A DNA stretch of 64,000 nucleotides from Cheiracanthium punctorium (GCA_038373885.1 JAWZYV010012263.1:682001-746000); one strand, 5' to 3'; positions 49,466 to 61,449 are shown, counted from the stretch's first letter. Translations and numbers: made by a program. The notes: generated by a model from the letters alone, not told the origin.

Positions 49466-51123
49466 TATTTTCAAAGTTATTTATTGACTTTAAATAAAGT
49501 AATGCTTTTAATCTGAAAAGAACCGTTATCGATATCAACTATTTTTGTTTGATTTTCATTATTTTGAAAACGAAAGATTATTTACTTTAAAAAATACGGG
49601 TACTATAACACAGTAATTACAGTACACTATAATTACAGTACTTTAAAAAATGTATCTCTTAAAGCAATAAGTTTGCTATGGAGACTTCCGTAACAACTCT
49701 TTTTTTCGGTAAATTTTTACCCCTCCCCCATGTCAGACTTTGCTACAACACCCGATAACCGTCTCCCTCACCCATAAACTCCGTAACGTAGCAATCCTAA
49801 TTAGAGCTGTAGCAAACCGTATGTATTCTTTACTGAGATGCGGATAATCACTCAGATTCGAAGTAACGCATTGCTACTTTAGAATATCAGCCGTTACTGC
49901 ATTCGGATCCACCAGCTTCGAACTTCGAATACAGACTGATGGGCGAACTTTGAAGGGCGAAAATGAGTTCCGGTAATCGAGTACTAATATCTTCTGTTAT
50001 TTGTTACTGGATACCGGATCGCGGTTTGAAGGGGAAAATGAGTCTTGGTATTTGAGTAGCAGTAGCAGTATGTTTCGCTGTCTAGTAAGGCGGTTGCATT
50101 TCACATGTGCCGAATGGTCTCATTTTGATGAGGTTTGAAAGATCCGTATGTTTTGTTTTCGTTACTGATGACACAATATCAGATAGATACGGTATCTGTT
50201 GCTCAATTATGATATGGGATTAGCTATGGCGTCCGCTTTATACAATGCGGGATGTACGGTATATAGTATGTTATGCGTGGGTGCCAATATCAGATTTTTT
50301 TAGGGGGGCTTGGGGAGAGAAAGAGGGTGTTCTTGCAATCGTAGAGCAATATCTATAAGAATAGAAGCACGTTAGTAAGGGGATGCTCGTGCTTTCTGAC
50401 ATTTTAGTACTAAATAGTGGTGTAATCAGGATTATTTTTCAAGGTGGTCCCGAAGGATTGGGAACTTATTTTTTTAAATGCTTCAGCTAGAACAGAAATA
50501 GGAGTAATAAATAAAAAGTTATTTAAATACGCCTTAAAAATATATTTTTATAAATTAAACGAATTCACGCATTTTTATTATTTAAAATATTATTTGAAAA
50601 AAAAAAATATAGGCATGCAAACTTAAAAACATTTTTTTAAAGTTATCGTTTCGTTTTAAATAAAAATCTCGAGAGGGACCCGGGATTTCTGTATCCAACC
50701 CTGCATACGCAATGGTATTAAAATAATTCAAAAAAGTTCAGTATGTTTTTAAAATATTGACGTATAAGGGGGAGCGGGCGACTTGACCCCCCTCTTTCAA
50801 GAATCCACGCTCAGAAGCAACACTAGGCACAAGCTTGCCGTTATACTTTTTATGATGAGACTGAACAGGTTAAACCAGCGTTCAGAATTTAAAAAAGGGG
50901 GAGGGAGACTATGGGCGCTATCTGAGTTATTCGGATAATTTAACATTGTATAAAACAATGCATTTGTATAAAAACATCTATTAATCAGAGAAAATAAGCT
51001 CTAAATACAACTCTTACGCTTTAAAGTCAAAAAATAAATAAAAATACCATACATTGTTTTAAACCAAAAAAGTAATTGCATGTAGTATCTTAAACATTCG
51101 TGATCGGTCGTAATGCTATGTAA

Positions 51124-51275
51124 AGTGGCGTAGCCAGGATTTTATTTCAGGGGGGGGGTGTATCAAATTGCTAACTAAGTATCAAGTTGTAAATAAATAT
51201 CACATTGTAAGCTAAGTAAAGGGTCAGATTTAGGAAAGGAGGGATGCAGCCCCCCCCTCTAGATACGCGCTATAA
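51124..51275 (+). mobile_element. hAT-type AGTGGCGTAGCCAGG element, degraded
   Basis: It begins AGTGGCGTAGCCAGG followed by a G-run, and a C-run with CTAGATACGCG appears 140 bp on. Flanks CTATGTAA and CTATAAGA match only in part. It is an old member of the family at 2354, 56256 and 60562. Confidence 0.45.
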
Positions 51276-51986
51276 GAAATATATATATTTATAAAAGCCT
51301 TACTCAAATTTAACTCAAATACATTTTTAATAGTTCATAAATATTCATAACATTTTTAATATATATACAGGGGAGCACTATTTATACGTTTTTGAAGGAA
51401 CAGACTCAAAAAGAACAAAAAACGTGTAATTGGAAAAATAACCATTTAATAATACACTAAAGTTTCAAGACTATCCTATTCATATTTTCAACACGTACTT
51501 AAAAATACAAAGGGTGGTACGTGAGTTAGATATTAAAGTTTTCCTTCATTCATCAGATTCATCTGACTTTATCTTTGCATATACTCAAATATTTATAGTA
51601 TTTTCTTGAAAAAAAGCTAAGACTGAACTAACAAAGTAATACATGTGTTTCTTTTAATCTAGTTCTGCTTCCATATATTTAAAAGCTATAATAGAAATCC
51701 TCGTTATGTATTACAAATTATTTCAAATGAAATGTTTTTATTTCTGTAACTTAACGTAACTGTTTACAGTAGAAAGCATATATATTTCAATAATTTAAAA
51801 TATGGCCAGTTTCTTTTAAAACGTGATGAAACAGAAATTTCAGAATTTATTAAGCTTTCATTATAAAAGAGAGATAAATATGCATGAAGAATTAAATAAT
51901 TGTAACCGATTGAAAAATATAATTTTGTTAGTGAAAACAGATGTCACTAACAAATGCATGTACTTTTGAAGTTTAATTAATTATAT

Positions 51987-52856
51987 ATATATGTAATGTA
52001 TAAAAAGGTAATTTGGATTTTACTAGTTTGGGTATTGGTCAAGCGGGTACTTTCACTGTAAGTTTTATTTTCATGTCATACTTGCCACGCGCGCTCTGGA
52101 GCTATGTTTTATTTATTTTGTTAGTTGTCAAACATCAGGCCGTCGATTCTGAGTTCTTTAGATGTACACGTGTCCCCACGCCCTTGTGTCCCCGGATGCG
52201 GGTCATGTTGGTAAATGTGTGTGGTTCGATCAGAGATAAGAGAGAGGAGGAGTTGTGTCTTCGCAGACCACGTGGTGTGGTAAGCGTAAATACTCCCGCA
52301 CATCGAAAATCGGGGGACTTCTGCCACTGGAACTGCTTAGTGAGTCCACGCTGATTCTTGTACCCGTCTCCCCTCCCCTCTTCTCATTCTAAATTGTAAC
52401 TTAAATGTAATGTTCAATAAACCATATTACCTGCCTTAACTCTGAAACTTTACTTGAAATATCTGACGTCACAAATACGGGTACAAGAATCAGCGTGGAC
52501 TCACTAAGCAGTTCCAGTGGCAGAAGTCCCCCGATTTTCGATGTGCGGGAGTATTTACGCTTACCACACCACGTGGTCTGCGAAGACACAACTCCTCCTC
52601 TCTCTTATCTCTGATCGAACCACACACATTTACCAACATGACCCGCATCCGGGGACACAAGGGCGTGGGGACACGTGTACATCTAAAGAACTCAGAATCG
52701 ACGGCCTGATGTTTGACAACTAACAAAATAAATAAAACATAGCTCCAGAGCGTGCGTGGCAAGTATGACAGGAAAGTAAAACTTACAGTGAAAGTACCCG
52801 CTTGACCAATACCCAAACTAGTAAAACCCAAATTACCTTTTTATACATTACATATA
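51987..52856. repeat. Large near-perfect palindrome, 381 and 380 bp arms
   Basis: The left arm (51987-52367) is repeated in inverse at 52477-52856 around a 109 bp spacer. Encoded frames on opposite strands (113 codons each) differ at only about five residues, so arm identity is very high. The left side carries a TATA-like TATAAAAAGG at 51999 and the spacer an AATAAA signal at 52416. With TG at 51992 and CA at 52472 this could be a long terminal repeat paired with a truncated inverted partner. The frames match no known protein and may be non-coding. Confidence 0.85.
51999..52008 (+). promoter_or_regulatory. TATA-like box in palindrome arm
   Basis: TATAAAAAGG fits a TATA box and recurs in inverse near 52835-52844. 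A role as retroelement promoter is inference. Confidence 0.3.
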
Positions 52857-52876
52857 TGTGTGTGTGTGTGTGTGTA
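52857..52876. repeat. (TG)n microsatellite beside the palindrome
   Basis: Pure TG run immediately outside the right arm. Confidence 0.9.
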
Positions 52877-53798
52877 TACATTTAGGAAAGCCTTATATTT
52901 ATTTAAAAATCTTCCAGTTTTTTAAGTCACTAAATATAAAATTTTCCCATTTCTTTTTTTCTGTTTCTTCCCCTCATCCCTTTTTTTTTTTTGTCTCGGT
53001 ACGACTATCTTACTGCCTTCAAATTAATGAGCTGAAAATGCGCAGAATTATGCTTTGCATTCAAATCTACGGCTGTTAGAAAATCGATATAAATAGGTAA
53101 TTTGTCAGCGAAGTGTCGGAAACAATCAGTCATACGAAAGAGCATTTGTTCTTGTCAAGGAAATTCCAAATAAGTTTGAAAATGCTGAATTCTTTAAATA
53201 TTTTCTCGCATTTACTTGCAGCTTCATTTGCAAGTTTTTCAAAAGTCTGTTTTTGTAAGCAAAAACATGTGTTAATTTACTGGGGTAAAATTATTTATAT
53301 AAGCTTATAGTTAATTTCGAGCCAAATAGTCTCTGAGATATATTTTAAAATTTTTGATAAAGAGAAATGACTGCGAGTTTAACATGCTTTGCCAGTAATT
53401 CAAAGTAACATACATTGGTACTTCTACATTGCATGGAATAGTGACTTTACAGCTCTGAAAACAAATACTGAAGAAACATTTTAAGGTCACTTTTTATTTC
53501 TTTTGTGCATAATTTGTACGCGTTTTTCAGTAGAACAGAGAAGAGACCAAGTAAAACTTCTTGACAAATTCGTGGTTGAAAATCTATGTACTCGTTTCAT
53601 ACAAAAATAATAGAGAGGTATGCAAAACGTGGCCACACTTCTTTCGCCTTTTTCCTGATTCATGAATAAGGTTCCTAAATTTATAGGAAAGGTGACAAAT
53701 ATAAACTCAAATTTACATTCTAGACACGCTTTTCATGCTCTATGAAACATCGCAGTTCATTGTTATACACAACGCGTTTTATAGCCGAATTTTTAATT
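52877..53798. other. No gene seen
   Basis: AT-rich, with short chance frames only. Confidence 0.5.
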
Positions 53799-53800
53799 TA

Positions 53801-54470
53801 CATTCTGTCAAAAAGTTCCGGGAATGGGTCAATAAAACCCAAAATGTTTTTCATTCATCCAAATTTATTTTATCGCCTACAAAGTAGGCCCCTTTAGAAA
53901 TAATACACTTATGCCAACGAATAATCCAATCATCAAAACATTTTTAAAATGCATTTTTCGGAATCGACTTCAGTTCTCGCAGCGAATTTCCTTTTATGTC
54001 TTCTATCGACTGAAAACGGATGCCTCGAAGGGGTCATTTAAGTTGTGGAAAGAGAAAAAAGTCGGCTGGAGCGATATCGGGTGAATACGGTGGTTGTTCG
54101 ATGGTATTTAGTAAGTTATTGGTCAGAAATTCGTTCACAATGATAGCCTTGTGAGATGGTGCGTTGTCGTGGTGCAAAATCCAAGAGTTTTCTTTCCACA
54201 GATCCGGCGCCTTTTTCGACAAATTTTCTCTCTCAATCGCCGCATAGATATACTCATATAATATACGCCTCATATAATATACTTTATTTACCATCTGACC
54301 TTCTGGTAAGAATTCCGAGTGCACAACACCGCAATAATCAAAGAAAACAGTTATAATTACCTTGACTTTTGATCTACTTTGACGAGGTTATTTCGGTTTC
54401 GGCTCAGTTGGAAAGCTCCATTCCGAAGCTTGTTGACTGGTTTGCATGTGTTGGTTTGCGGTGTAAGTAA
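53801..54470 (-). mobile_element. Mariner element, 5' truncated
   Basis: The element's 3' terminus CATTCTGTCAAAAAGTTC abuts a TA at 53799-53800. The transposase reading starts abruptly near 54465 on the minus strand, and no opposite terminus was found, so roughly the first half is missing. Confidence 0.75.
53870..54465 (-). pseudogene. Mariner transposase, truncated and frameshifted
   Basis: From 54465 downward the minus strand gives ASEWSFPTEPKPK, a stop, then VKVIITVFFDYCGVVHSEFL carrying the first catalytic aspartate (FFDY). The frame continues with LPEGQMVNKVYY, then WILHHDNAPSH with the second aspartate, then YSPDIAPADFFLFPQLK with the third. Exactly 34 residues separate the second and third, the DD34D signature of true mariners. 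A stop follows at 54034, and continuing frames resemble the family's C-terminus (FSVDRRH, RTEVDSEKCILKMF) with further stops. The N-terminal helix-turn-helix region is lost. Family enzymes integrate at TA; this copy is inactive. Confidence 0.88.
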
Positions 54471-54917
54471 ACTTCGACTGGGTATTTGAAGCTGCTTGAT
54501 AAGAGGGCTATGCTTTAACTATTGGCATTAACATTATACATCCAAAGGCAAATGTTTTCTTATGCCGTACTGTTCCTTTTTAAAGTATATATTTTATGAG
54601 GGCCATAGATTAAAAAAATGAATAAGAATAACTTGTGATGGTGACTTCATATACATCAATTTCCACGTTTAGAAAAATAAAGTCATGTCTTCGTAAAGTA
54701 GTTTGCAAAAAACTGGAATGCAATATTTACTGAGTAATTCGTCTTTAAAATGTTGATCATTTATTGTCAAGGATTGTGGGATAATTCTTAATTATGAAAA
54801 TAATAAGTTAAGTAAAGGAAAAATAGCTTCATGATTATTTACGCTGTCTTTGTGAAGCGAGGAGTTGATCCAGTTGAGTTCGAGAAATTCTGACGCTGTT
54901 TCGCCTTTCTGAACGCC

Positions 54918-55055
54918 CCACCAGTGGCCGAGGCGCATAGCGCTCTCAACTGGGAGATGGAAGGTACCTGGTTCAATCTAAAGTTCTGCGCCGCACAGAA
55001 ATTCGAAGCGGCGGCATAACGTCCTCGGGAATTCCGCGGCGTGGGCAATTTCATG
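54918..55055 (+). mobile_element. tRNA-derived SINE head fragment (family B type)
   Basis: AGTGGCCGAGGCGCATAGCG is an A-box segment and CCTGGTTCAATC a B-box segment, spaced as in a tRNA with CTCTCAACTGGGAG between. The sequence after box B is GC-rich and does not complete a cloverleaf. Confidence 0.5.
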
Positions 55056-55779
55056 ATAAAAATAGGTTATACATATATACACATGTATGTATATATGTAT
55101 AAATTGACGTTGAAAATGATATTTTTTAAGGACTATGAAAACTAGTCTTGAGTTGTGGTACACTTTTAAACAACATACTTGCCGTTGTTGTATACCTTTT
55201 AAAATATTTCTACTGCAAAACAGAAAGAATAGATTTTCTAAAAATCGGATAGGTTTCTGTTTTTATATGACATAATCACGATGCATTTAGTTATCTGTGG
55301 ACCATTGATACATTATTTGCTTTTTAACATTTCTTTTCTCCACAACCTGGTCATGAACTATTCCAAACTGTTAAGATTATGCTCTTCTAAGGTATGATGT
55401 AACGTTTAAACAGTTTTTAAAGCTATCAAATTACGCCATTGGTCCAAAAAATTTAAATCGTATCTAGAAGTTACTATCATTGTGAAATATCCAGGAAAAA
55501 AAGCATATAGTAATTGCCAATATTTTTTTAGTGTTTTAGAAAGTGCCTCAGCCAGTTTTGGAATGAAATACCTGCATTTCGCATTTGTTTCTTTAAAAAT
55601 GCATTAGAGACGTACGTCTATTGCTTATAAGAGTTCAGCGTACATCTAGCGCAGAATCTTTCTGAAGTAGTTGGTTTGTTACCGCCTAAGGAGGCCAGAT
55701 CTTTAAACAGAAGTGTTTTGAAATTAAATTATAAATTCGAGTAAAAGTAATCAAAAGAATATAAGTTTGGAAGATAACA

Positions 55780-55800
55780 ATTATTTATTTATTTATTTAC
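55780..55800. repeat. (TTTA)n simple repeat
   Basis: Short ATTT tetranucleotide run. Confidence 0.85.
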
Positions 55801-56255
55801 AGTTAACAAAATAATGTATATAGTTTCAAAAATACTGATTTATAAGCATCTCTTTATGTTGGTGTAATGCAGATGTAATTAATTCAATTTAACATCAAAT
55901 TTTCTCACTAGATAATCCATTTTCGGTACAGACTATGTCATTTCTAAGCGAGAACGCACTCAGTGCATAACTTCTCATGGTGAACAAAGAAACCAAATTA
56001 CTAATTCTGTAACTTAAATACACGAAAGTAACTAGCCAGTAAAGTTACCCAATTTTATTTTAACAAAATAAAAAGCACGCGTAGCCTTCAGCAGTAGCAA
56101 TACTTGATTTCTTTTTCCCAACTGGTCATAAATGCATTTCCCTTTACTTTGACAGTACTGAACAAAATGTATGAGCACATGAACAGGCAAAAGTCAGTGA
56201 GGAAGAGTACGGCCCCATGTTCAACAGATAGGCAATAAAATGCACTAGTCTTAAA

Positions 56256-56546
56256 CAGGGGCGTAGCCAAAGATGGCTAATTGGACTGAAAGCATCTCCA
56301 AAATGAGCTAAGGGCTGAACCATTTTTTTCAAATGTATGCTAGCATTTTCAACTGCAAAGATTTTAAACCCCATTTATCAATTTATTTTTTATTCATTCT
56401 TATATATAAACACTTAAGTAAAAATATAATATAATATTAATCACTTTAAAAATATGTAATTTTGACGCCCATTGACTGACTAGGTATAGTCAGACTCCCA
56501 GTCCGACTCCCAGCCACCTCCAAAAAGAAATCCTGGTTACGAACTA
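56256..56546. mobile_element. hAT-type miniature element, CAGGGGCGTAGCCA
   Basis: It starts CAGGGGCGTAGCCA and ends near TCCTGGTTACGAACTA. The flanks GTCTTAAA (56248-56255) and GTCTTACA (56547-56554) are an 8 bp duplication with one difference. The right terminus is eroded. The interior is AT-rich with a CCCAGTCCGACTCCCAGCC stretch and no coding. Confidence 0.65.
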
Positions 56547-56799
56547 GTCTTACATAAATAAGTGGAAAGTATTTACTGAGGAGATCTTATACATCAACTA
56601 ATCTATACCAAAATTAACATTGCAGAAGCAAACTATTAATTTTTCTATTAAAATTAGTAACATTTAAAATTTTATGTTTCTTTCTTGAAGAAAAAAAATG
56701 CTATTGCTGATAGTTTATATTAAACTTTTCTAAAAAATTATAACGCCAATGCATACATTCGGCATGCCAGCGTAGAACCTGGCGCCGGCGGCGTAGTAC

Positions 56800-56995
56800 A
56801 AGTGCCCCCGGCGGCGTAGAACGACGACGTGGCGCGGCGGCGCAAACCTCTGTTCAATCCCAGGTCGCGTCCGTCGACCAAACCGTTTGGCGTTTTCCGT
56901 GGTTTCCTTCAAAATTTAACGTAAATACGGGTCGGTACTTCTTATAAAGACACCTACGGAGGACACTCCCCCCCCCTTATCCTGGATCTCTAGTA
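56800..56995 (+). mobile_element. tRNA-derived SINE (family B)
   Basis: A GC-rich, partly tandem GGCGGCGTAG region leads to CTCTGTTCAATCCCAGG (box B-like). The body has GTTTTCCGTGGTTTCCTTC, TAACGTAAATACGGGT and a C-run at 56967. The GTTTTCCGTGGTTTTCC body is one I associate with arachnid SINEs; that association is from memory. Confidence 0.6.
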
Positions 56996-57390
56996 TAGAT
57001 AATCGCCCATAATCCCACAAGGAAATCTCCTATACGAACATTTTTGCTGTCAAAATTCGAGCTTATGAAAGAGATATTAAATTCAATTTTTGTATAAGGT
57101 ATCAGTTACAGAATTTTAATAACATTTTTACACTCCAAAAACTCAATTTCTATTCTTTGATATCTCATTAAATATTATATTTAAAAAAATTTTTAAACAT
57201 CAATGACGATTTCATTTTACTAGAGGAAATTTTTGAATCCAGGGTCGCCTTAAAAAGTTATTCTTCTAAATTTACAAATATACCATCCCTTATGAAATGT
57301 ATGACATAAAAAAAAAATTGTGCTGCTGCATGTAAATAGGAATAATTCTTAAGCGTTGTGCTTAATGATTAAAAAGATCACTTTCTGATC

Positions 57391-57637
57391 AGTTTGTTTG
57401 TTTGTTTTGTTTAATGGCAAGCTTACACAAAGTGCATTTGCCTATGAGGGAGTTCCTTGGCCGGAGGACTTTTAAGGGATTCTAACATGTATTTACGTTA
57501 CATCTGGATAAAAACGACCAAAACTGTAGACCGTTAGATCATGAGCCGCGCGGCCTGAACCAATAGACCCGAACGCAGGACCTTCACTCTTTAGCCGACA
57601 ATCATGTTCAGTATCTTATCCACTCGGACACGGTGGG
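57391..57637 (-). mobile_element. SINE family A, near full length
   Basis: On the minus strand the head reads CCGTGTCCGAGTGGATAAGA and TACTGAACATGAT, then CCTGCGTTCGGGTC (box B-like). The body has GATCTAACGGTCTACAG, TTTTATCCAGATGTAACG and AAAAGTCCTCCGGCC, and the tail is an AAAC-type repeat at 57391-57410. This is the most complete copy in the window. Confidence 0.8.
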
Positions 57638-57714
57638 GCTCGATACCGTGTTAAACACTTGGTATCGATCCACATGCAACAACGATGCCAAAATTAAATA
57701 GGGTCAACAATGCC

Positions 57715-57895
57715 AAAATAAAATACCCAGGGTGGGGTATACGGGGGTCCTGTGTGTCCAGACCCTCCCGAAATTAAAATTTTTACGTACAAAGTAATAA
57801 TTATGTCTTTTTGAAAAAAAATTCTGCCTTTTCCAACTTCTGGGCGGTCCCCGATTTTTTTTTTCTGGGAACTACCCTGGTAGCAGTAACAATTA
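57715..57895. repeat. Possible hAT-type miniature, CCCAGGGT ends
   Basis: Left TACCCAGGGTGGGG and right AACTACCCTGGTA form a short inverted pair about 170 bp apart, with a GGGGGTCC/GGCGGTCCCC theme inside. No clear duplication. Confidence 0.35.
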
Positions 57896-59337
57896 ACACA
57901 AAAACTTGAATAGGCTGCACGTACTTCAAGATAAAAATATATATAGTTATTTATCTTCAAGATGAAATAATAGATATATTTGTCAATGGCTTTTTTTTCT
58001 GTCTTACGCATGCTTGTAATCAAGAAAAAACTCCTGGATCACCCTTTATTTTTAATACTCTTACAAATTTTTAAGGGAGTTTGCCTAGGACACAAAAACC
58101 ATTACAGATATGCAAATTGTATAGAAATAAATGTAGAGAGCTAAATACTTTACACCCATAGAAAATAATGGGCCTCTCCTTTCATTTATTTCATTCTCCT
58201 TTCCTTTCACTTAAAAAAAAAAATTCCCCCCAAAACCAGCATTAACAGTTAAATTATTTCATATCCCTATTCGATTAAACAGAGTAGGTATTTTTTAAGC
58301 TTTGAAACAACCAAAATCCAATTCGTAGACAGTTTCTATATATTAATTTATATTATTATTTTATCTGAATTTTAAATCACATAAATCGAGTAAATTTTAT
58401 TTTGAATTTAAAAAAAATATTATTTTTTTTATATTTTCTATATATCAACTACTATGACTGAATCAATGTTGAATATAATCAACTATTATGGCTATGAATA
58501 AATGACTTTCTAATGAATATTTTCTTCAATACCTGTTTTGTGCCTGACTCGTGCACATCAAGTTTTCTCATTCATATTTCAAAGAGCTAACTTTTCTAAG
58601 GTTTCATATTTTTAAGGAAATATGCTTTGATTTATGCGGTTTGATTGGCAGGCTTGCTTGTAATTGCATATACCTGTATAATTGATTAATTTACAATGCG
58701 TTATTAACGAGGCAGAAATTCCAGCTATGCATTCTATGTTCTCTTTGAGAAAATTAATTGTTCTTTTATCTCATGCAACCCTGAAGCTTCCTCGACAGAC
58801 GTCTCTCTATTGGTTAATGACTCTATTGATGTGCAGATCAATCTTTGCTATTACACAAAACAGAAAGTTCCCATAATGAAATGAGTAATGGAGCTGAAAA
58901 TTATTGTGAAACTTCTTTTCAAAATTCAGCACATTACTGTGATGTAGACTTTAATTAAAATATTGAACACCCTCTCCAGTAAAACTGAATCGGCTGAATA
59001 ATATCGAACTTCCACACTCTAAATGACCTTAGCATGCGTATAAATTATTGAACATTAGCACATGTACTCATAAATTCTAAGGAATTAATTTAATGTAAAG
59101 GCCATCGCTTTTACTAAATGTGCTGTTGGTCTTTCCTAATGAACCGAGTAATGATAGTAAAATTATGGTCCAGAATATATTACATATTCTGTACACAAAG
59201 GAAGGATAATGTCACATATTTTGTTAACCTTTGTTTCTTTTGTCAGAATTAAGGGATTTAAGGCCCGCATAGCAGGTGACAACATTTTAAATAGGTAATT
59301 TATGTAAGGAAATGTCACTTCTTGCAAGATTATTTGC
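57896..59337. other. No gene seen
   Basis: AT-rich with A- and T-runs; no termini or coding recognised. Confidence 0.5.
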
Positions 59338-59565
59338 TACACCATGGCCAAGTGGGTGTCACTCAAAAGGGTAGACGGGTGAAGTGTGAAGATCCCGGGC
59401 TAGGGCTCCATCGCGCGGCTGTCAATCTAACGGTCTGCAGTTTTGGTTGGTTTTCTACAGATGTAACGTGAATACGAGTTAGAGCCCCTTAAAAAGTCCT
59501 CCGACCAAAACACCTCCCATCCCAAGCCGATCGTCTTGCCATACCTACACAAACCAAACCAGCAA
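59338..59565 (+). mobile_element. SINE family A copy
   Basis: The head has ATGGCCAAGTGGGTGTCAC and GATCCCGGGCTAGGG. The body has CTAACGGTCTGCAGTTTTGG, TTTTCTACAGATGTAACG and AAAAAGTCCTCCGACC, and the tail is CACAAACCAAACC. Confidence 0.78.
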
Positions 59566-60417
59566 GGTTATTTTGAATTATTGAATTGAATAATGCCATT
59601 TTACAGTAATTTTACTTACAGCACTTTCATTTTATTTGCTTGGAAGTTAGATGCACTGAGCTTAATTATATATTTCCAAAAATGAATGCGAAGTTTATTA
59701 TCACGTTTAGAAATCTAAGTGTATGTTCATTTAAATTATTCCATGGCAAAAAGAGAAAGAACCCCGATTGGTTAAACATATCATACACAGAGGCATTAAA
59801 AAAAGTTATCTATTTGTAACTAGGGCGTAGCCCTTAAAACAAAGCTCTTTTTTTCCGAATTCGTGTTCATAAACGTATCCTTTTAATAAACCCAGAGTCT
59901 GACTAAAGCAAAGTCAGACGGCGACAGCAGAAAAAATGGCCTCCAAAATCAAAAAGTGAGATTATTGTCTATCGTAGAGATGCATGAATTGCGCATGTTT
60001 GATACATATGTAGAGGAAAATAAGGTAAGATAGCGGACCTAAGCCTCAAATGTTTTTCCTAAATTAAGTAAGTGGTTTAAAATCGTAAAGTTTACAGACA
60101 TACTTTGAACCTCTGTGTTTCACAAAAAAATTGAAACGATTTCATCTCCTCTCGGAAATAAGAATAAAAAAAGGTGTTCGTAATCTTGCTAAGTGGTTAC
60201 TTCGGTGGATTAAGATGACAAATAGATTACCAAATACAGGTTTACTTTCAAAAATGCAGAGAAACAGTTTCAATTAGATAGTTCATGAAAATGACACAAA
60301 CAAAACTAAGAGAATGATAGCATTCAACCATAAGGAACGAAAACATAATTAAATACAAAAATTAAGAGAAACCAGAGATAATAAATTTCATAATCAAAAA
60401 TTGCATTTTCATTATGT

Positions 60418-60477
60418 CTTCATTATGATCCCAGCCGGATCATAATGAAGCCTGGTCACATTGATCATGTGACCAGG
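60418..60477. other. Two adjacent perfect hairpins
   Basis: CTTCATTATGATCC (60418-60431) pairs perfectly with 60437-60450 across a 5 nt loop. Immediately after, CCTGGTCACAT (60451-60461) pairs perfectly with 60467-60477, again across 5 nt. No spacer separates the hairpins. The function is unknown. Confidence 0.8.
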
Positions 60478-60561
60478 GTTGGCCCGACGCAGTAAACACA
60501 TAAGCGTAAATTTTTCAAAATTATTGGGGGGGCCGGGCCCCACAACCACATATATTCACGT

Positions 60562-60729
60562 CAGTGGCGTAGCCAAGGGGGGGGGGTTAGGGGGGTCATA
60601 AACACCCCCCACGAGGAATTTTTCGCCATACAAAATGTATACTCTTCACTCCCTTATCATACACCTGTATACATATGTGAGTTGCAGAAGGCGTAACCCC
60701 CCCATGAAAAATTTCTGGCTTCGCCACTG
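60562..60729 (+). mobile_element. hAT-type miniature, CAGTGGCGTAGCCA family, complete
   Basis: It begins CAGTGGCGTAGCCA and ends TGGCTTCGCCACTG and is flanked by exact 8 bp duplications, ATTCACGT (60554-60561 and 60730-60737). The body contains long G- and C-runs and the CTTATCATACAC block seen at 2354-2522. Confidence 0.88.
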
Positions 60730-61240
60730 ATTCACGTACATATAACTTTCTCGTAGCTGCAACCTACTACGGACTATAATAAACACTTTCTACATGATTT
60801 TTCGGCTTAAAATATAGCAAAGTTTTTGTGCTGCACGCGCGAGCTGGATACTATTTTGAGAAAGATAATTAAAAAATATACTGTTTACAAAAAGTGGTTA
60901 ATTATATTCCGTAGTAGTTGGCAGCTATGACTTACTATATATAAGTGTAAATTATTGGAGGTGCTCGAGCTCTATGGGTCCATAGAATTCTACACCTATG
61001 TAAGAAGGTAAGTATCCATGTTAGTATCTTCCTACCATGTTATAAGTTAAAAACAGAAGCAAAGTAAAAAATCCTAAGGAGAAAAAAAAACATTTTCGAT
61101 GACATAGTGCAGTTTAGACACATCTGAACTTTTTTTTCATTTCATACATTACATTGCATAATCTGATTTTAATTAACCAGAGCCTGGCGAGGGCAGTTTA
61201 TAGTAACATTGTGTGTTACGTGACCTCACAATGAATACTA
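60643..61240 (+). repeat. Composite dispersed repeat, copy 2
   Basis: Homologous to 17244-17846 across the right half of the hAT miniature, the nested inverted-repeat element (60752-60929, followed by ACTTACT), the TCGAGCTCTATGGGTCC stretch and the CTGGCGAGGGCAG block. Downstream, 61376-61449 holds a GGGGGGGCTCGAGCCCC segment ending CTACGCCTATG, probably another end of the same element class. Confidence 0.8.
60752..60929. mobile_element. Nested inverted-repeat element, second copy
   Basis: Left CGTAGCTGCAACCTACTAC and right GTAGTAGTTGGCAGCTATG are inverted with mismatches. ACTTTCT and ACTTACT flank it. Same element as 17361-17543. Confidence 0.7.
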
Positions 61241-61449
61241 AATAATGATTCAAATCAAAAGAAGAAAATTTTTAAAAGTACAAGTAAAGGTTTTTTTTTA
61301 AACGTTTGTAAATGGCGTTAATACTTTTTTTATGTTAGTATAAATTAGTTTTCTGTATTTAGTGGTAAATTATTGGGTGGGCTGAGCCCCTGTTCACAAT
61401 TTATTGGGGGGGCTCGAGCCCCACGGGCCCATATAACTCTACGCCTATG

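Larger units (their letters stand above)
46842..51123. other. No gene seen
   Basis: Short frames on both strands near 48027-48910 overlap each other and show no motif. TG microsatellites and G-runs (50297, 50893) occur. Nothing is supportable as coding. Confidence 0.45.

Noticed and set aside
49803..50110. TAGAGCTGTAGC as a further hAT left end
   Set aside because: No inverted right terminus or 8 bp duplication could be found.
52013..52831. Two 113-codon frames on opposite strands as a duplicated gene pair
   Set aside because: They are the same sequence in the two arms of a palindrome; the translation resembles no known protein and is probably fortuitous.
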